DNA of 64,000 nt from Phragmites australis (GCF_958298935.1 NC_084941.1:14358001-14422000); one strand, 5' to 3'; numbered from the stretch's first letter, positions 52,201-63,200 are shown. Numbers and translations are program-made. The notes: a model not told the origin generated them from the sequence alone.

Positions 52201-54502
52201 TATGATAGCCCAAATTGCTTAAGAACATCATTAGCATCATGTTTATTGTTTGAGGAAGTTTTGGCATGAAATTCAAGTTAAATATAGACCGTTAAAATCA
52301 ATATTAATTAGTGCATTGTAAAGCATCTCACAATTTTGCTATGAAACATAGGGCTGGAAACAATTTTAGAAATTAGTCCATGCCATGTGAAGAATATAAA
52401 TGAATTTTCCCAAATTTTTGGGAATTACTTTGAAGGCATACAAATTACCACAAGTTAGAAAATCTTGCATCATTAGAGAATTTTAATTGGAAATTGGCTC
52501 AAGCAAGTTAAAATGGATTGCACGTGAACTATAGTTTCACACAAAAATTGGCCTATAATTTTTGGACCACGGGAACGCTTTCTCTTGGTTGGAGCAAATG
52601 GAGATGATATTTTCCTTGGCTGGCTACTGTTCATAAAACCCAACTCTCCCTCTCTGCGCTCTTTGTCCGCCGTTTTCCTTGACTTTCATGGCCAGTAGCT
52701 GAGCCACACCATCAAGTCACACGCCGAGGTGCTTCTAGGGCGGGGCCGCCCTTATCCCCGCCCTCTCGGCCTCTCTTGCTCTCCCACACTCTTCTCTATC
52801 TCCTCTGTCCCTCATTCGACAGAGCACGCGCACGCACGCCACCGCTCAAATTTGCTAGAGCCCTGCCATCTTGATCCCGCCTGGCCACCGAGAAGCTCGG
52901 AGGAGCTTCGTTGAGCTCTCCTCACGTGATTTCCAGGCCGAATTTGCCCTCCTCCACCTGACCGAGCTCCCCGCGCTCCTTCCACTTCTCCGACGTGTTT
53001 CCTCCACCGCTCACTGTCGACCCGCCTCACCGCAGCTCCTCCGTCCAATTTGAAACCATGGTGAGCTTCCCCCTCCATCTCTTTTGTTTTACCTATGGCC
53101 CATCGCTGGTGTGTCCCAACTCGCACAACCGTGCGCCGCCGCCCGCTTGCTCTCGTCATTGGTCATGCCACCATCGGGCTCCTCGACCGAGAGGCAGGTT
53201 GTTGTGTCCATATGCGCGTATTGATACCACTGGTGCCCCCGACCAGCCGTTTCCGCCACTGTTGCCGCCGGCAAGGCCAGACAGAGCTGGCTGGCCCGCC
53301 GGAGCACTGTACAGCCGGTCTCTTGGCAATTTTGACCCAAGTGAAACCACCCGGCTCCCTTTGTCAGCCGCTGCGGCTGGAGTTCTCCGGCTGAAAAAGG
53401 TTTTTGGCCTTTTAATATTTGGATTAAATCGGAAACTGCAAAATTGGTTTGTTGTTCAACTATTAATTCGATGGAAACTTGTAAAATGTATAGAAAATCG
53501 AAAGTTGCTCCAAAAATTGTGAAACCAACTTTGTTATATTTGTATGATCATAATGTACATGTCAAAAATACTAGGATCTGTGAAATATGTACTGAAATTT
53601 CATTACTAATGAAGATGGATTTAAGCTTTGTTTATTCATAATTAATTATTGATAACTCCAAAATTGGTTAGGTCAATTTGGTTAATACTATTTTGATATA
53701 CCCTATGCAGAAAAAATAATGACCTAAATGTTAGATATGTTATATTCCTATTTAGTGTTAAGCTTTGTGTTAAGGTTAATTAATCCAGGAATGATTAGAT
53801 GCTTAACAATAATTCAAACTAAGGAAAACCTTTAATCCTTTAAAACTTGTGCATGATCCATTCCATCTCCACTGTTGTAATACACTATGGAGCATTTGTC
53901 ATTGCATGTCGTTCATGCTCATCATTGCATGCATTCTTCAGTAGTGAACGAAGGTCTGGAGCGTGACGCGAGCGCGATCGAGGACAACGCCAACCTTTGC
54001 ATTTCTGTAAAACCAGTTCAAAATGCCGCGCTCTTTGTCATGAGCATGCTTCTGTTCATTTACATCGGTCGTAGAGTTTACGAATGTGGGATAAGATTAT
54101 GGTATGATGGAAATGGTCAGTATATTGTTGGTGAGATACTATGGTTCCTATACATACATGCTAAAGTTGTGGATTGTAGGGTACACTAGTATGTCGGTTA
54201 AGTATAGATGCTCACACGTAGTTGTCCAGGTTGCTTATCGCATATGTTTTACATAACCCTGTGACCTTACTCTTGCTAATAGCTCAATGCATGATCCTTG
54301 GAGTCAGGCTATTTATATGTGCTATATATGGATTATGTCTTGCGAGTGTCTTCGTACTCATGCTGCTCCTTCAGGTTCTGTTGGTGAGGATGTGGCAGTG
54401 TTTGGCAACTTCGTGCCTACCGGTGCAGGTGGTGAGAAAGAGTAGTGCATCTTACTTTGGTGAGGCGTAGCTTTTGGGGTGGAGCCTAAGGGCATATGCC
54501 TC
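52201..54502 (+). repeat. 5' LTR of the nested element (long, chromovirus type)
   Basis: An AT-rich first part leads to a TATA-like GTTCATAAAACCC near 52630. A GC-rich transcribed zone follows (52640-53390) and then an AT-rich R/U5-like part. Short open frames in the GC-rich zone (for example 52995-53522) have no recognisable domain and match no gene family I know. The LTR breaks off at GGCATATGCCTC, where the CRM-like piece begins. Confidence 0.65.
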
Positions 54503-54811
54503 TTCGACAAGAAACCATTCTCACCCTTATCATATTCAATGGTTAAACAACAGTGGTAAGGTGAAGGTAATGCAAACAGCTAGGGTGTAATTTTCTATTG
54601 GTTCATACCATGATTGTGCTGATTTTGATATAGTACCCATGCAAGCATGTTCACTTTTGTTAGGACGATCAAGGGAGTTTGACACTGATGCAACACATCA
54701 TGGTAAAAATGATAAGTACACCCTGCTGAAATTGTAAAATGTGAGCAAGAGATATCTGAAAATAAGAGAAAAAAGATTGAGAAAGAATCTGAAAATCAGC
54801 AAGTTTGTGTT

Positions 54812-55400
54812 ATGTTTACCACTCAATTTGACCTTGCTGAAATTGTCAATAATGAGCTGCCATGCTATGGTTTGAAATGCGAAAAATCGTTAGTTCCAAT
54901 GGAGGATATTTCTAGTTCTCTGTCTCCTACTATCACTAACCTTTTGCATGATAGCAAAATCAACAAAGCAATGGATGAAGAGAAGAAGAAGTTGCTTGAG
55001 AGCCGCACCATCACGGCTACATCTTCTCTCATAGGTCGTAATATCCTTTCCTCACCTCCTTCTTATGATGGTTTTGGTGCCGAGGAGTACATTGATTGGG
55101 AAATAGCGATAGATAAAATGTTTGCCCAATGCCGAATGTGCGAAAAGAGGAAGATTAGAAATACCGCTTGTGTTCTAACTAGTTGTGCATCCATTTGGTG
55201 GAAGAATTTGTGTGCATCTAAAAAGATTCCACGAACTTGAAAAGATATGAAAATTCTTATGAGAGAAAGATTTATTTGTAAAGAAGAAGTGCAGCTTTCA
55301 GAAGAGGAAACCCTTGTTGACCCTCCACATGTGACTAATATTTTGTAGGAAGAAGCGAACAAACAAGAGAAGGAAAATGAGAAGAATAGCACAACCACAA
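54812..55400 (+). pseudogene. gag-like ORF in the non-autonomous CRM-like element
   Basis: The frame runs from the protease-RT linker (TQFDLAEIVNNELPCYGLKC) into SKINKAMDEEKKKLLESRTI. A Gag-like stretch follows with PPSYDGFGAEEYIDWEIAID, KMFAQCRMCEKRKIRNTACV and SIWWKNLCASKKIPRT. The pattern of Y-x-DW-E, then a Trp-rich helix and KDMKILMRERFI, is that of retrotransposon Gag. It differs clearly from the gag at 34760-35660 of the related element. It carries only one stop (TGA after PRT) over about 170 codons. Its position after protease is unusual. Confidence 0.65.
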
Positions 55401-56199
55401 CTGGTGCATGAATGTGTTAACTCTGTTTTACAAATGAATAGTTGTTCTGAAATTAAATGTGTTCAATGCATTGCTAGTGAGCAAGAAGAGCTGAAATTGT
55501 TATCTTCCCTAAATACTTTAGGTTATATTAAATTTGATGTTCTTTGTTATCTAAATAGTTTAGAAGAGAAATTAAAACTTAATTCTGATTTGCCATGTTT
55601 GTCATAGAATATCTTTCTTGTTATTGGCAGATACAATGATAAATTAGAATATATGGTGCATCGAGTTTGTATTTGTTCAAATCTGAAATCTTCTGCTATT
55701 GTGCTTGAAAGTGAACATTTAGAGGACTGCAGTTGCAATATTAATGTCATGTCAAGTTTTTCTAGTCCTATTTGAAACCCACTGATTTTATTTCACAAGA
55801 ATTGGAGTGTTGTTTGATGCTACCATGCACCACATCCATTGATTCACATTTCTTTGTACACAAGATACAAAGTGATACTAGGTTGCCATGCAATGGCACT
55901 ACTTTTAAAGAATGGGAGCAAGAAAATATCACTTCTTTTAAAGAAGGGGAGCAAGAAAATATCACTTATTTTAAAGAAGAGGAGAAAGAAGTGATACATG
56001 CATACATTGTACTAATGATGTTTACTATGGCCAATGATGATTAGGTAAAATCGTTTCAAAGAGAATTAGAATTGTTTGATAAAGAACTTTTGATATTGCA
56101 TAACGAGAGTTCCTTGCGCATTTTGTTTTATGTAGAAGTTTATGGACAAGATAATCCTATACGCAAACCGAGAATGGTTTGTTGTGAAGAAGGGGAGAA
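55377..56199 (+). pseudogene. unrecognised coding-like tail of the non-autonomous CRM-like element
   Basis: Short frames include CSEIKCVQCIASEQEELKLL, YLNSLEEKLKLNSDLPCLS, and three repeats around KEWEQENITSF / KEGEQENITYF / KEEEKEV (55909-56000). The last frame ends in CEEGENDEPKAPSDTH, which corresponds to the pol end of the autonomous relative at the LTR border. I do not recognise a domain. The reading frames are short and shifted. Confidence 0.45.
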
Positions 56200-57060
56200 T
56201 GATGAGCCCAAAGCTCCCTCGGATACACACATGGTGAATTCATTCTTTATTGTTCATATATTCTTCATAGAGAATAAAATACTACTAAGTTTTGTATTGT
56301 TTTGTCACTTAGGAACATAGAAGAAGCACCACAACCTTACCCATATGTCACCCCTTAAAGGCCAAGTCTACTCGCACTCGAGGCTGAACTCTAGTCGTGG
56401 TCGAAGTCGTGGTCATGGTCGTGGTCGAGTCACATGACAGCATGTCAGTAAAACAGTCATAACTCTCTCATACGATGTCCGTTTTAAGCAATCTTGGATA
56501 TTCTGGAAAGGTTACAACGAGCCCTCTCCAATGGATAAGAGTTGGACCAACTATTCCTTATAGTTTAGTCAAAGTAAAAGAAATAAGGTGCTACACCACC
56601 TTTTTAGATCTAGTTGGGTCTTGTAATCGTGTCGGGGTCGAAGTCCGGGTTGTGCACGACTCTTTCCATGGTTGCACAAACCTAAGTCGACCTCCTCATA
56701 TCCCCCTATATATAAAGAGTAGTTGTCATAGTTTAGGCTCAGGTTTTACTTAGATTATTCTATTTTATACAGTTTCATCGCTTGTTGGTTTGTGGAACCT
56801 CAACTCGAGCACTTCATTGGTAATTAGCAATATTCAGATTGTATCTAGCTGTTCTTGCTTGTGTTCTCTATTTGCTTGTAGATAAAGCCTTCTTGGCGAG
56901 GTCAACCGCATCTTGACATGGTTGATAACAATAGAGTAGTGGTGTAGTAGTTGCGAGGGTTCTCGATCTGTTATGTTCGGAGCCTTTAGATCATCAACAT
57001 CGAAACTCCACTAATTGACTTATCATATTACCTTTCAGAAGATCAGTCAAACGCGCATCA
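56200..57060 (+). repeat. 3' LTR of the non-autonomous CRM-like element (861 bp)
   Basis: It starts TGATGAGCCCAAAG, directly after a polypurine tract (AGAAGGGGAGAA). It ends AAACGCGCATCA, as in the 5' LTR at 33248. A TATA-like CCCCTATATATAAAG lies at about 56703-56717. Confidence 0.85.
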
Positions 57061-57300
57061 GAAGACCATGAGAAGGCACTTTTCGTTGCCCATCAACTTC
57101 ACGGTGCGACGGGCGCATGGTAGACCAACTACTTGGCCATGCACCCCCACCAACCACCGGGTGTCTTGGGCGGAGTTTCATCAGGCATTCTGTGATTATC
57201 ATAACCCCAAGGGATAAGGGAGATCAAAAGGTGAGAGTTTCTGGACCTCAAGAAAGGAGACAGGACCACCATGGACTATGTGCAGGTGTTCAACCACCTT
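57061..57300 (+). pseudogene. gag fragment of the nested LTR element
   Basis: Across two frames it encodes PTTWPCTPTNHRVSWAEFHQ, AFCDYHNPKG and TTMDYVQVFNHLCTYA, which is the SWAEFxxAFxxHHxP...Y..FN.L..YA pattern of chromovirus Gag. It is a remnant between the CRM-like LTR and the terminal LTR piece. Confidence 0.6.
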
Positions 57301-57738
57301 TGTACTTATGCTGCTCTTTCAAGTTCTGCTAGTGAGGGTGAGGTTGTGTTTGGCTACTCGTGCTCACCGGTGCAGATGGTGGGCAAGAGTAGGCATCCTA
57401 CTTTGGTGAGGCGTAGCTTTTGGGGTGGAGCCTAAGGGCACATGTCTCCACTCTTCTTTTGTTGTTGTTCAGGTTTTAATCTTCCGCTGCATAGTTTCTA
57501 TTTATGTAAATTGTTGCAAATTGTTGCATGCTTAAGAACTTGTTTTATAACTTTAATTACTTGCTCTTCCTTAATATATGTTGTGATGTACATGTTGGAA
57601 AGGCACGTGTTCCGATCTTGGAAACAAAACACATGTCCAAAATAAAGGGATGGTATTCTGGTTAATCACTAAGGTCGTGATTGTGAATAATGATCCTCCT
57701 AATGATTAATTAGAATATTGTTTGAACGGTTTCTCACA
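57301..57738 (+). repeat. LTR 3' part closing the nested element
   Basis: It shares TTTGGTGAGGCGTAGCTTTT and GGGTGGAGCCTAAGGGCA with 54446-54496. It ends TTTGAACGGTTTCTCACA, like the solo LTR at 14866 (read on its own strand) and the fragment ending at 50904. Confidence 0.75.
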
Positions 57739-57961
57739 ACGCCGAGCTCAACAGAGCTCTTGACGACTTAGAGGATATGCATTAGTGTCACATGGAACAG
57801 GAGCAGAGCATCCGTGAGCTGCAGATTCTACTGGAGGACCCCGACTCGTTCCTTGAGGAGGCTCTCGAGGCACCCGTGGCTGCGCCACCCTGTTCCCTGT
57901 CGCGAAAGAAGCTTCGTATGACAAATGCAGCAGGTCCTTCAGGCACAGTAGGCGAGGAGTA

Positions 57962-58266
57962 GAGTCGAGCTTGGAGGATGTCCTTAGCTGATTAAATTGT
58001 TAGTCCCATGTGTCGTCTATTTGAGTCTGTGATTATTGCTTGTGTCTGTAGTGTGAACCTTGTAATGAGTTGGATATTTGCATGAGTGTTGGTGTAATGT
58101 GGGGGTTTCCTTGCTATTGCATCTGTTAATAATATAATAATAGTTGGGAGTCCCTTTCTTTATTTTGTGCTATATCTATTCTTATTTGTCCTTTCCTGTT
58201 CTTGTCCTGTTTTTCTGCCCTTGCTTTTCTCATATGTTCCCCGATCGTATCTTAGCTACCAACAGA
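57962..58266 (+). other. spacer between leader ORF and gag of the Tekay-like element
   Basis: It is AT- and pyrimidine-rich without coding potential. TCTTAGCTACCAACAG just before ATG at 58267 could be a splice acceptor (CAG) that joins the leader to gag, but this is a guess. Confidence 0.4.
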
Positions 58267-59230
58267 TGGTGAACACCAGGCATGCCAACGACACTAACAA
58301 CAACAACACCACCACCACCAACAACAACAACACCAACCAACACGATTTTCCACCCTTGCCCCCTCTGATGGATGCCAACCAAGTGATGACGATACTCAAA
58401 GGTCTGGTGCAGGCTATAAACCAGCAACCTAAAGTCCAGCAAACACCGCCTCAGCAGCCGCAATCCAGGCTTTGAACTTTCTTGAGTACTCAGCCACCCA
58501 CCTTCTCCCAGGCAGTTGAACCTATAGGGCTGATGACTGGTTGAAGACCATTGAGAGCAAGCTGCAGATAGCTCAGTGTACCGGAAGGGAAAGAGTTATT
58601 TTTGTTTCCCATCAGCTCATTGGACAACCACAAGAATGGTGGACGCATACACTGCCACCCATGAGGATCCCCAAGTGATCACATGGGCAGAGTTCTGGAA
58701 CAACTTCCATGCACATCATGTCCCTGCAGGAGAAGTGAAGCGGAAGAGGAAGGAGTTCCTTAGTTTGAAACAAGGACCCATGTCAGTGAGAGAGTACCTC
58801 GCCAAGTTCACCCAACTCTCGCTATGCCCCCAACGATGTTGGTACTGATGAGAAGAAGCAAGACTCTTTCCTGAAGGGTCTCAACACTAGCTTACAGTAT
58901 GCCCTCTCGGCTAATGAGTACCCCAGTTTCCTGAAGCTAGTGGACAGAGCTTTTATCAGGGAAAAGAAGAGGCAAAATCTGGGAGAAGAACAGAAGCGCA
59001 ATCTGCAAGGTCAGTCTTCAGGCAGCAACTGCAGCAATCACGCTCTAACTTCTAGCAGTAGCGACCCAACAACAACAACCAACCCTAGCAGCAGAATTGC
59101 CCAGGTCAAGGAATTGGCTAGTTTTTCAATTGTGGCAACTTTGGGGACCTCGCCAACAAGTGCCCCAAGAAGCAGCAAGGCCAAGCACATGCTCAGGGCA
59201 ATAATCAGCAGCAACCCTGGCAGAATGTGA
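58267..59230 (+). pseudogene. gag of the Tekay-like element
   Basis: The start MVNTRHANDTNNNNTT opens an Asn/Thr-rich segment (CAA-type repeats), then HDFPPLPPLMDANQVMTILK and GLVQAINQQPKVQQ. After frameshifts the core reads DDWLKTIESKLQIAQCTGRE, RVIFVSHQLIGQPQEWW, QVITWAEFWNNFHAHHVPAG, KRKRKEFLSLKQGPMSVREY and LQYALSANEYPSFLKLVDRA. The zinc knuckle near 59120-59165 is damaged: FFNCGNFGDLANKCP lacks the first Cys and the His. At least four frameshifts are present. It is a typical Tekay/Del Gag by wording and position. Confidence 0.8.
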
Positions 59231-59480
59231 TGCAAGGTCATGTCAATCATGTTGCAGTGGAGAAAGCTCAGGATGCTCCTGATGTAGTGTTGTGTATGTT
59301 TTCTGCAAACTCTTACCCTGCTACAGTTTTGTTCGATTCCGGTGCTACGTATTTATTCATATCATCTCAGTTTATGAATACATATAAATTGCCAAGAGCA
59401 TTAATGAAAAATTAGATTCTAGTTAGTTCTCCTAGAGGAGAAATGGAATCAAGACATGTATGCCATAAAATAAGTATATT
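59231..59480 (+). pseudogene. aspartic protease of the Tekay-like element
   Basis: The frame reads GHVNHVAVEKAQDAPDVVLC, MFSANSYPATVLFDSGATYL and FISSQFMNTYKLPRALMKN. VLFDSGAT is an intact DSG active site. A stop (TAG) follows at 59413. The segment after it (VSSPRGEMESRHVC) is still protease-like. Confidence 0.8.
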
Positions 59481-59831
59481 CATAAGGGGGTAGACTTTCT
59501 TGCAAACCTCATCATTCTGGAGTCCAAGGGAATTGATATCATACTAAGAATGGATTGGTTGACCAATACAATGGAATCATTGGATGTGCTATGAAGTTAG
59601 TACAGTTGACACACACGTGGTCCCAAGGTGGAATTCCAAGCCACAATGGAGTTAGCTATCAACGCCAGTCTCAACAAGGCCAATGCAGTGGAAGATAGCA
59701 GAGTGGTCAATGAATTTTCATCTGTCTTCCTGGAGGAATTGCCAGGTATGCCACTCGATCGCGAAAATGAGTTCATCGTTGAGTTAGTACCCAGAATGGC
59801 TCCTTTATAAGAGACCATATAGAATGGATGT
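59481..59831 (+). pseudogene. protease-RT junction of the Tekay-like element, truncated
   Basis: Across frames it holds DFLANLIILESKGIDIILRM, DWLTQYNGIIGCAMK and, before the break, VVNEFSSVFLEELPGMPLDR and FIVELVPRMAPL. The last is the standard entry to chromovirus RT. A stop and a shift follow, and the gene is cut at 59831 by a Tat LTR. No RT core is present downstream. Confidence 0.75.
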
Positions 59832-60525
59832 TGTTGGTGCAAGAGTTCGTCTTGCCCTAGCAAGTACAGAGAGAGTTTCTTCTAAGGAGGAGACTCAAGC
59901 TTGGAGATGAAGTTTGAGAGGAAGGAACACCACAAATGTATTGATAGTACAAAAAAGTAGATCGGTCTGGGGGAGTACACAGCGTGGTTTAGCGCTTGGG
60001 CACCTTGGTGTACTGTGTGTTGCCTTGAGCATTCTCCTTGTGACCTCTTCTTCCCAGATGACCACTACCCCCTATTTATTGGGTGGTACGTAGCTTAGTA
60101 TACAAGTTAAATATCTACCGTGGTAACTATTGTGGTGCCTGCCCCCTGAGGGGTGAGTAAGTTGCCAATTGCGGCCCGGCATCGCACTGCTGGGGGTGTC
60201 AGGATAAGCACCATATGCACTGGCATTAATCGCCCGTCACCTTGAGTCGGGTTGGCTGCAGGGGGTGTCCTTTTCTTGCCTAATGTTATCTCAGCAGACC
60301 GACTGCATCTTTAGACTTCAGAAGGCCACATGGGCACTGGAGGGGTGGCCTGAAGGGGTTCGGAGCTTCTAAGGGCCAAGCCTCCTGCTGAGAGTCCGAA
60401 GGCCAAAGGCACCGGAGGGACTTGCTGTAGTTCCGAGTCTTCAGAAGGCCATGTATGTGCCGGAGAGGTGGTCCAAAAGGGTCTGTAGCCTCAGAGGGCC
60501 AGTCCTCCTGCTGAGAGTCCGGAGG
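59832..60525 (-). repeat. Tat LTR fragment (family of element 1)
   Basis: It starts TGTTGGTGCAAGAGTTCG and matches 11418-12100, including GACTCAAGCTTGGAGATGAA and CACCATATGCACTGG-like U3 parts. The usual end (CCCCAACA) is missing; it stops at GAGAGTCCGGAGG where the next LTR begins. The interior contains two or three GAAGGCC...GGAG repeats (60310-60520) that differ from the element 1 copies. Confidence 0.8.
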
Positions 60526-63200
60526 TGTAACACCCGGTTTTAAAAGAAACAAAACTGGGCACAACACATGTATTCTAGGATCAAGTTTCATACATGTGCT
60601 TACTTCATTAGTGTATCATCATAGTGCCAAGATTACAACGATAATAAACTATTACAAAAGGACCTGAGGGTCTAAAAGAAGAACACAACGGAACTAAAAA
60701 GAGAAAGAGGTCTTTAGCGCCAGAGGGGCCTCCATCTTGCACAGGCGTCGACCGGGGGCACAACAGCCTAGAAAAGTAGCTTTGGGTCGAAGTCGTCCTC
60801 GTCGAAGGTAGCAGCTTCATTGTCGGCTTCTAAACAACGATAGAATGCAAGGAAGGGGCAACAAGTGTGAGTACAAAGATTGTACTTTGTAAGTGGAGGG
60901 AAACATGATATGGGGTTCAAGTCAAGGAAAGGTTTAGACGCAGGTTATCTGCACTAAGCAACATGAACCTATTATTCCAATAATAGGCATCCTATTTACT
61001 AAGTGAAGACATAACTATGATAATAGGATTGACTCATCGGATTTCATCCGACTACCAAGACTCACCAGGTAATCCCATTACCCGGCTACCCAACCAACTA
61101 GACCAAACCCTAATTCCAACTAATCCTGAAGAAGTCCAAGTTCGCTCTTGACTGTGAGCACAGCTGATCAATCAGTTTATACTCTGTAGAGTTTGCTCAA
61201 CTTTCCCCACAAGTCGTGATTCCCGTGTTGCTTCACACTTCCGGGGTGTGGAATCGGGGTTTCACTACAAGGCCTTTACAAAGATCCCACTAACCTCCAG
61301 GCACCCACTGAGGTTTCACCGCTAACAGACGATTCCATCGCTGCAGAGGCCCCCTCTTGTGCCACATAACTGTCCAATGGTGCCCACAGAACCAAAGGGG
61401 TGGCTAATTAATTGGCCAGGTCGTACCCATTTAGGCCTCGTGGTTGTGCGAATCTAACTTGGTTGCATGTTCAAGAACCGGTCCTTAGAACCCCATACAG
61501 GAACAAACACAAGCCTACCATAGGCGCCACCTCAAACCATCCATCCTGTTAGGATCCCTATACCATATTGCTATAAAATTACCCTTTCCTGATTCTTGTT
61601 CCATGATTCATTAGTCAAGATTAACATTTTTCCCAACCCTGACTGCACTAGCATATCTACCCATTCTACATTATGGATAAACAACTGTGACAAGGAATAT
61701 TCATGGAAAACTAGTAAACCCTATCATGGGATTTCATATTTAGACAAGCATGAATACACCTGCAAATCCTAAAACAGGGTAAAAATGCTCAAGGGCACTT
61801 GCCTTCGACGGGGTTCTACTCAAAATCTTTGAACGCTTGGTCTTGGAGATTGCCGAACTGCTCAGCAACTAATCACCAAACCAGAAAGAGCACACACAAA
61901 GAAAAACCTAAGAACAGTACACCAAACAGTACTGAAACTAGACAAAAAAAATGGTACAAAAAGATTCTACACGTCGCTACGAACATTTGGACATAAAAAT
62001 CGCCCAAATCGGAGCTACGAACAAAAAGTAATAAGCATTTGAAGTTGTAGAGGCTAAACTGCAATTTTTACTTAAATTTTAGAGAAATACCAAATTGATT
62101 TTATACTAAAAATTGGAATTATGACGCAATAAAGATTTACTAAATTATTTTTAAAAGGGAAATTCCACAGAATAAGGGCATGGACCCCGTGGACCACGGC
62201 CTTATGGCCGCTCCATGGGTCCACGGTGGATCGGGGCCGAAAGGGTATGGCCGTCTAATCCGGGCCGTCGGACTAGATCGATTGGCCGAGATTAAAACAA
62301 GGTGGCGGTAGGTGGCGCGGGAGGGGCGGGCGGCGGCGGAGCTCGCCGGCGCATGCAAAAAGGCGCCTCTGGTCACCAAACAGGACAGGGTTTAGCGCAT
62401 AAGAGAGAGGAGGGGACTCGGATTCTTACGGTGGGCTCGATGGCGGCGGAGTGGCTCCAGAGATGGGAGGCGATGAGGAAGAACGGGGGGCGGCGCATGG
62501 AACACGGTGCGGCGGCCAACGGCGACGAGAGGAGCTCCAAAAAGCACTGGGGTGCACTCCTTGAGGTCCTCGACACCGTAGAAGCAAGGAACAAAGTCAA
62601 TTACAGTTCGGTTGAAGCGAATTTGAGCAGCAGAGAGCTTCACACCGGAGACAATGGTGGCGAGGGCAGCGAACTCCAATTCCGTGCGCAAACAAAGGGA
62701 GAAAAGGGTGCTTCGGGTGGGGGAACGGAGCAAGGAAGGAGAAGGTGAGCTTATATAGCCAAGAGAGGTAGGGGACGGCCGGATTCGAGAATAAACGGCC
62801 AGCGGCATGCAAGGAAATGAATGCGTTAGTTTGAGCAAGATAGAGCACCAATCAAGGGGGAAAAATGGCCAAGCGACCGATTGGGAAGGAGAGGATCGCG
62901 GAGGTGCGCATTGATTCACGAATTATGGTGTGGGAGGGCTCAGATTGGAAACTGCCACAGGGATTTTGGGAGCGATTGGCGTCAGGTGGCGGGAGGAAGA
63001 AGGCGAGCGGGCTACTCGGGCGGCTCGGCTGGCGGCTCAGTTGGGCCCGCACGCAGGGAGAGAGAGGCGAGGAGGGGAGCGGCTCGGGTGAGGGGGAGCT
63101 GGCTCAGCTGGGCCCCACCTGGCAGTGGCAAGAGGCGGGAAGGGGGCCAGCTTAGGCGACTGGGAGGCCGGCTGTCCTTGCGGGCTGGCGCGGGAGAAAG
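60526..63200 (-). repeat. LTR of the Tekay-like family, minus strand (right end uncertain)
   Basis: It begins TGTAACACCCGGTTTTAAAAG on the plus strand. The first 620 bp match the reverse complement of 50905-51508. A minus-strand TATA box (GGCTATATAAGC) lies at about 62747-62758. GC-rich sequence left of it (62290-62740) is the transcribed zone, and 62760-63200 would be U3. Small open frames inside (for example 62302-62748) show no domain. No second LTR or TSD was found, so it could be a solo LTR or the 3' LTR of an element that continues to the right. Confidence 0.6.

Larger units (their letters stand above)
54503..57060 (+). mobile_element. CRM-like element lacking RT, RNase H and integrase (non-autonomous form or large deletion)
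   Basis: The left end matches the protease region of the CRM-like element from about 35818 (TCGACAAGAAAC...), including ADFDIVPMQACSLLLG-like residues. Instead of RT it continues with a second, gag-like ORF and a long stretch of weakly coding DNA. It ends with an LTR (56200-57060) of the same family as 32339-33248. No pol core is present between protease and LTR. The left end is truncated, so the original 5' part cannot be judged. Confidence 0.7.
52201..57738 (+). mobile_element. nested LTR element remnant (rearranged), TSD ACGCC
   Basis: The segment starts TATGATAGCCC (first G of TG probably mutated) and ends GGTTTCTCACA. An exact ACGCC duplication flanks it at 52196-52200 and 57739-57743. 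It contains a 5' LTR part (52201-54502), a non-autonomous CRM-like insertion (54503-57060), a small gag piece (57061-57300) and an LTR 3' part (57301-57738). LTR sequence at about 54330-54500 and 57290-57440 is duplicated, so the remnant once had two LTRs. Most of its interior is deleted. Confidence 0.7.
51686..57961 (+). pseudogene. leader ORF of unknown function upstream of Tekay gag, split by an insertion
   Basis: The first part (51686-52200) opens with MACMKITPRKHVLVHDQEIP, AGVVWAHQPPAEFYPLLLAG and YFARTFWYLLQGLSYHDAP. After a frameshift near 51900 it continues with TMFEKPTDDGLRQVRRVHTT and ALRATLEAMIEDSAHQALAI. It breaks at VCLIATIYA (52200). The second part (57739-57961) continues in frame with AELNRALDDLEDMH, RELQILLEDPDSFLEEALEA and GPSGTVGEE, then a stop. 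The frame fits exactly across the ACGCC duplication. I recall similar ORFs from grass retroelements but no function. The C-terminal part looks helical and acidic. Stops lie at 52054, 52101 and 57783. Confidence 0.65.
50905..59831 (+). mobile_element. Tekay/Del-like chromovirus, truncated at both ends, plus strand
   Basis: A partial 5' LTR (50905-51508, ending AGGTGTTACA) is followed by a primer site, a leader ORF, gag, protease and the start of RT at about 59831. There a Tat LTR cuts it off. The leader ORF is interrupted by a nested insertion (52201-57738). The gag and protease wording and the TGTAACACC...GGTGTTACA LTR ends are typical of grass Tekay/Del elements. The element is broken throughout. 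Confidence 0.75.

Noticed and set aside
52995..53522. Plus-strand ORF of 175 codons as a host gene
   Set aside because: It lies in the GC-rich zone of the LTR at 52201-54502 and shows no domain; a second frame is equally open.
62302..62748. Plus-strand ORF of 148 codons as a host gene
   Set aside because: It sits in the GC-rich transcribed zone of a minus-strand LTR, just downstream of its TATA box; the composition explains the open frame.
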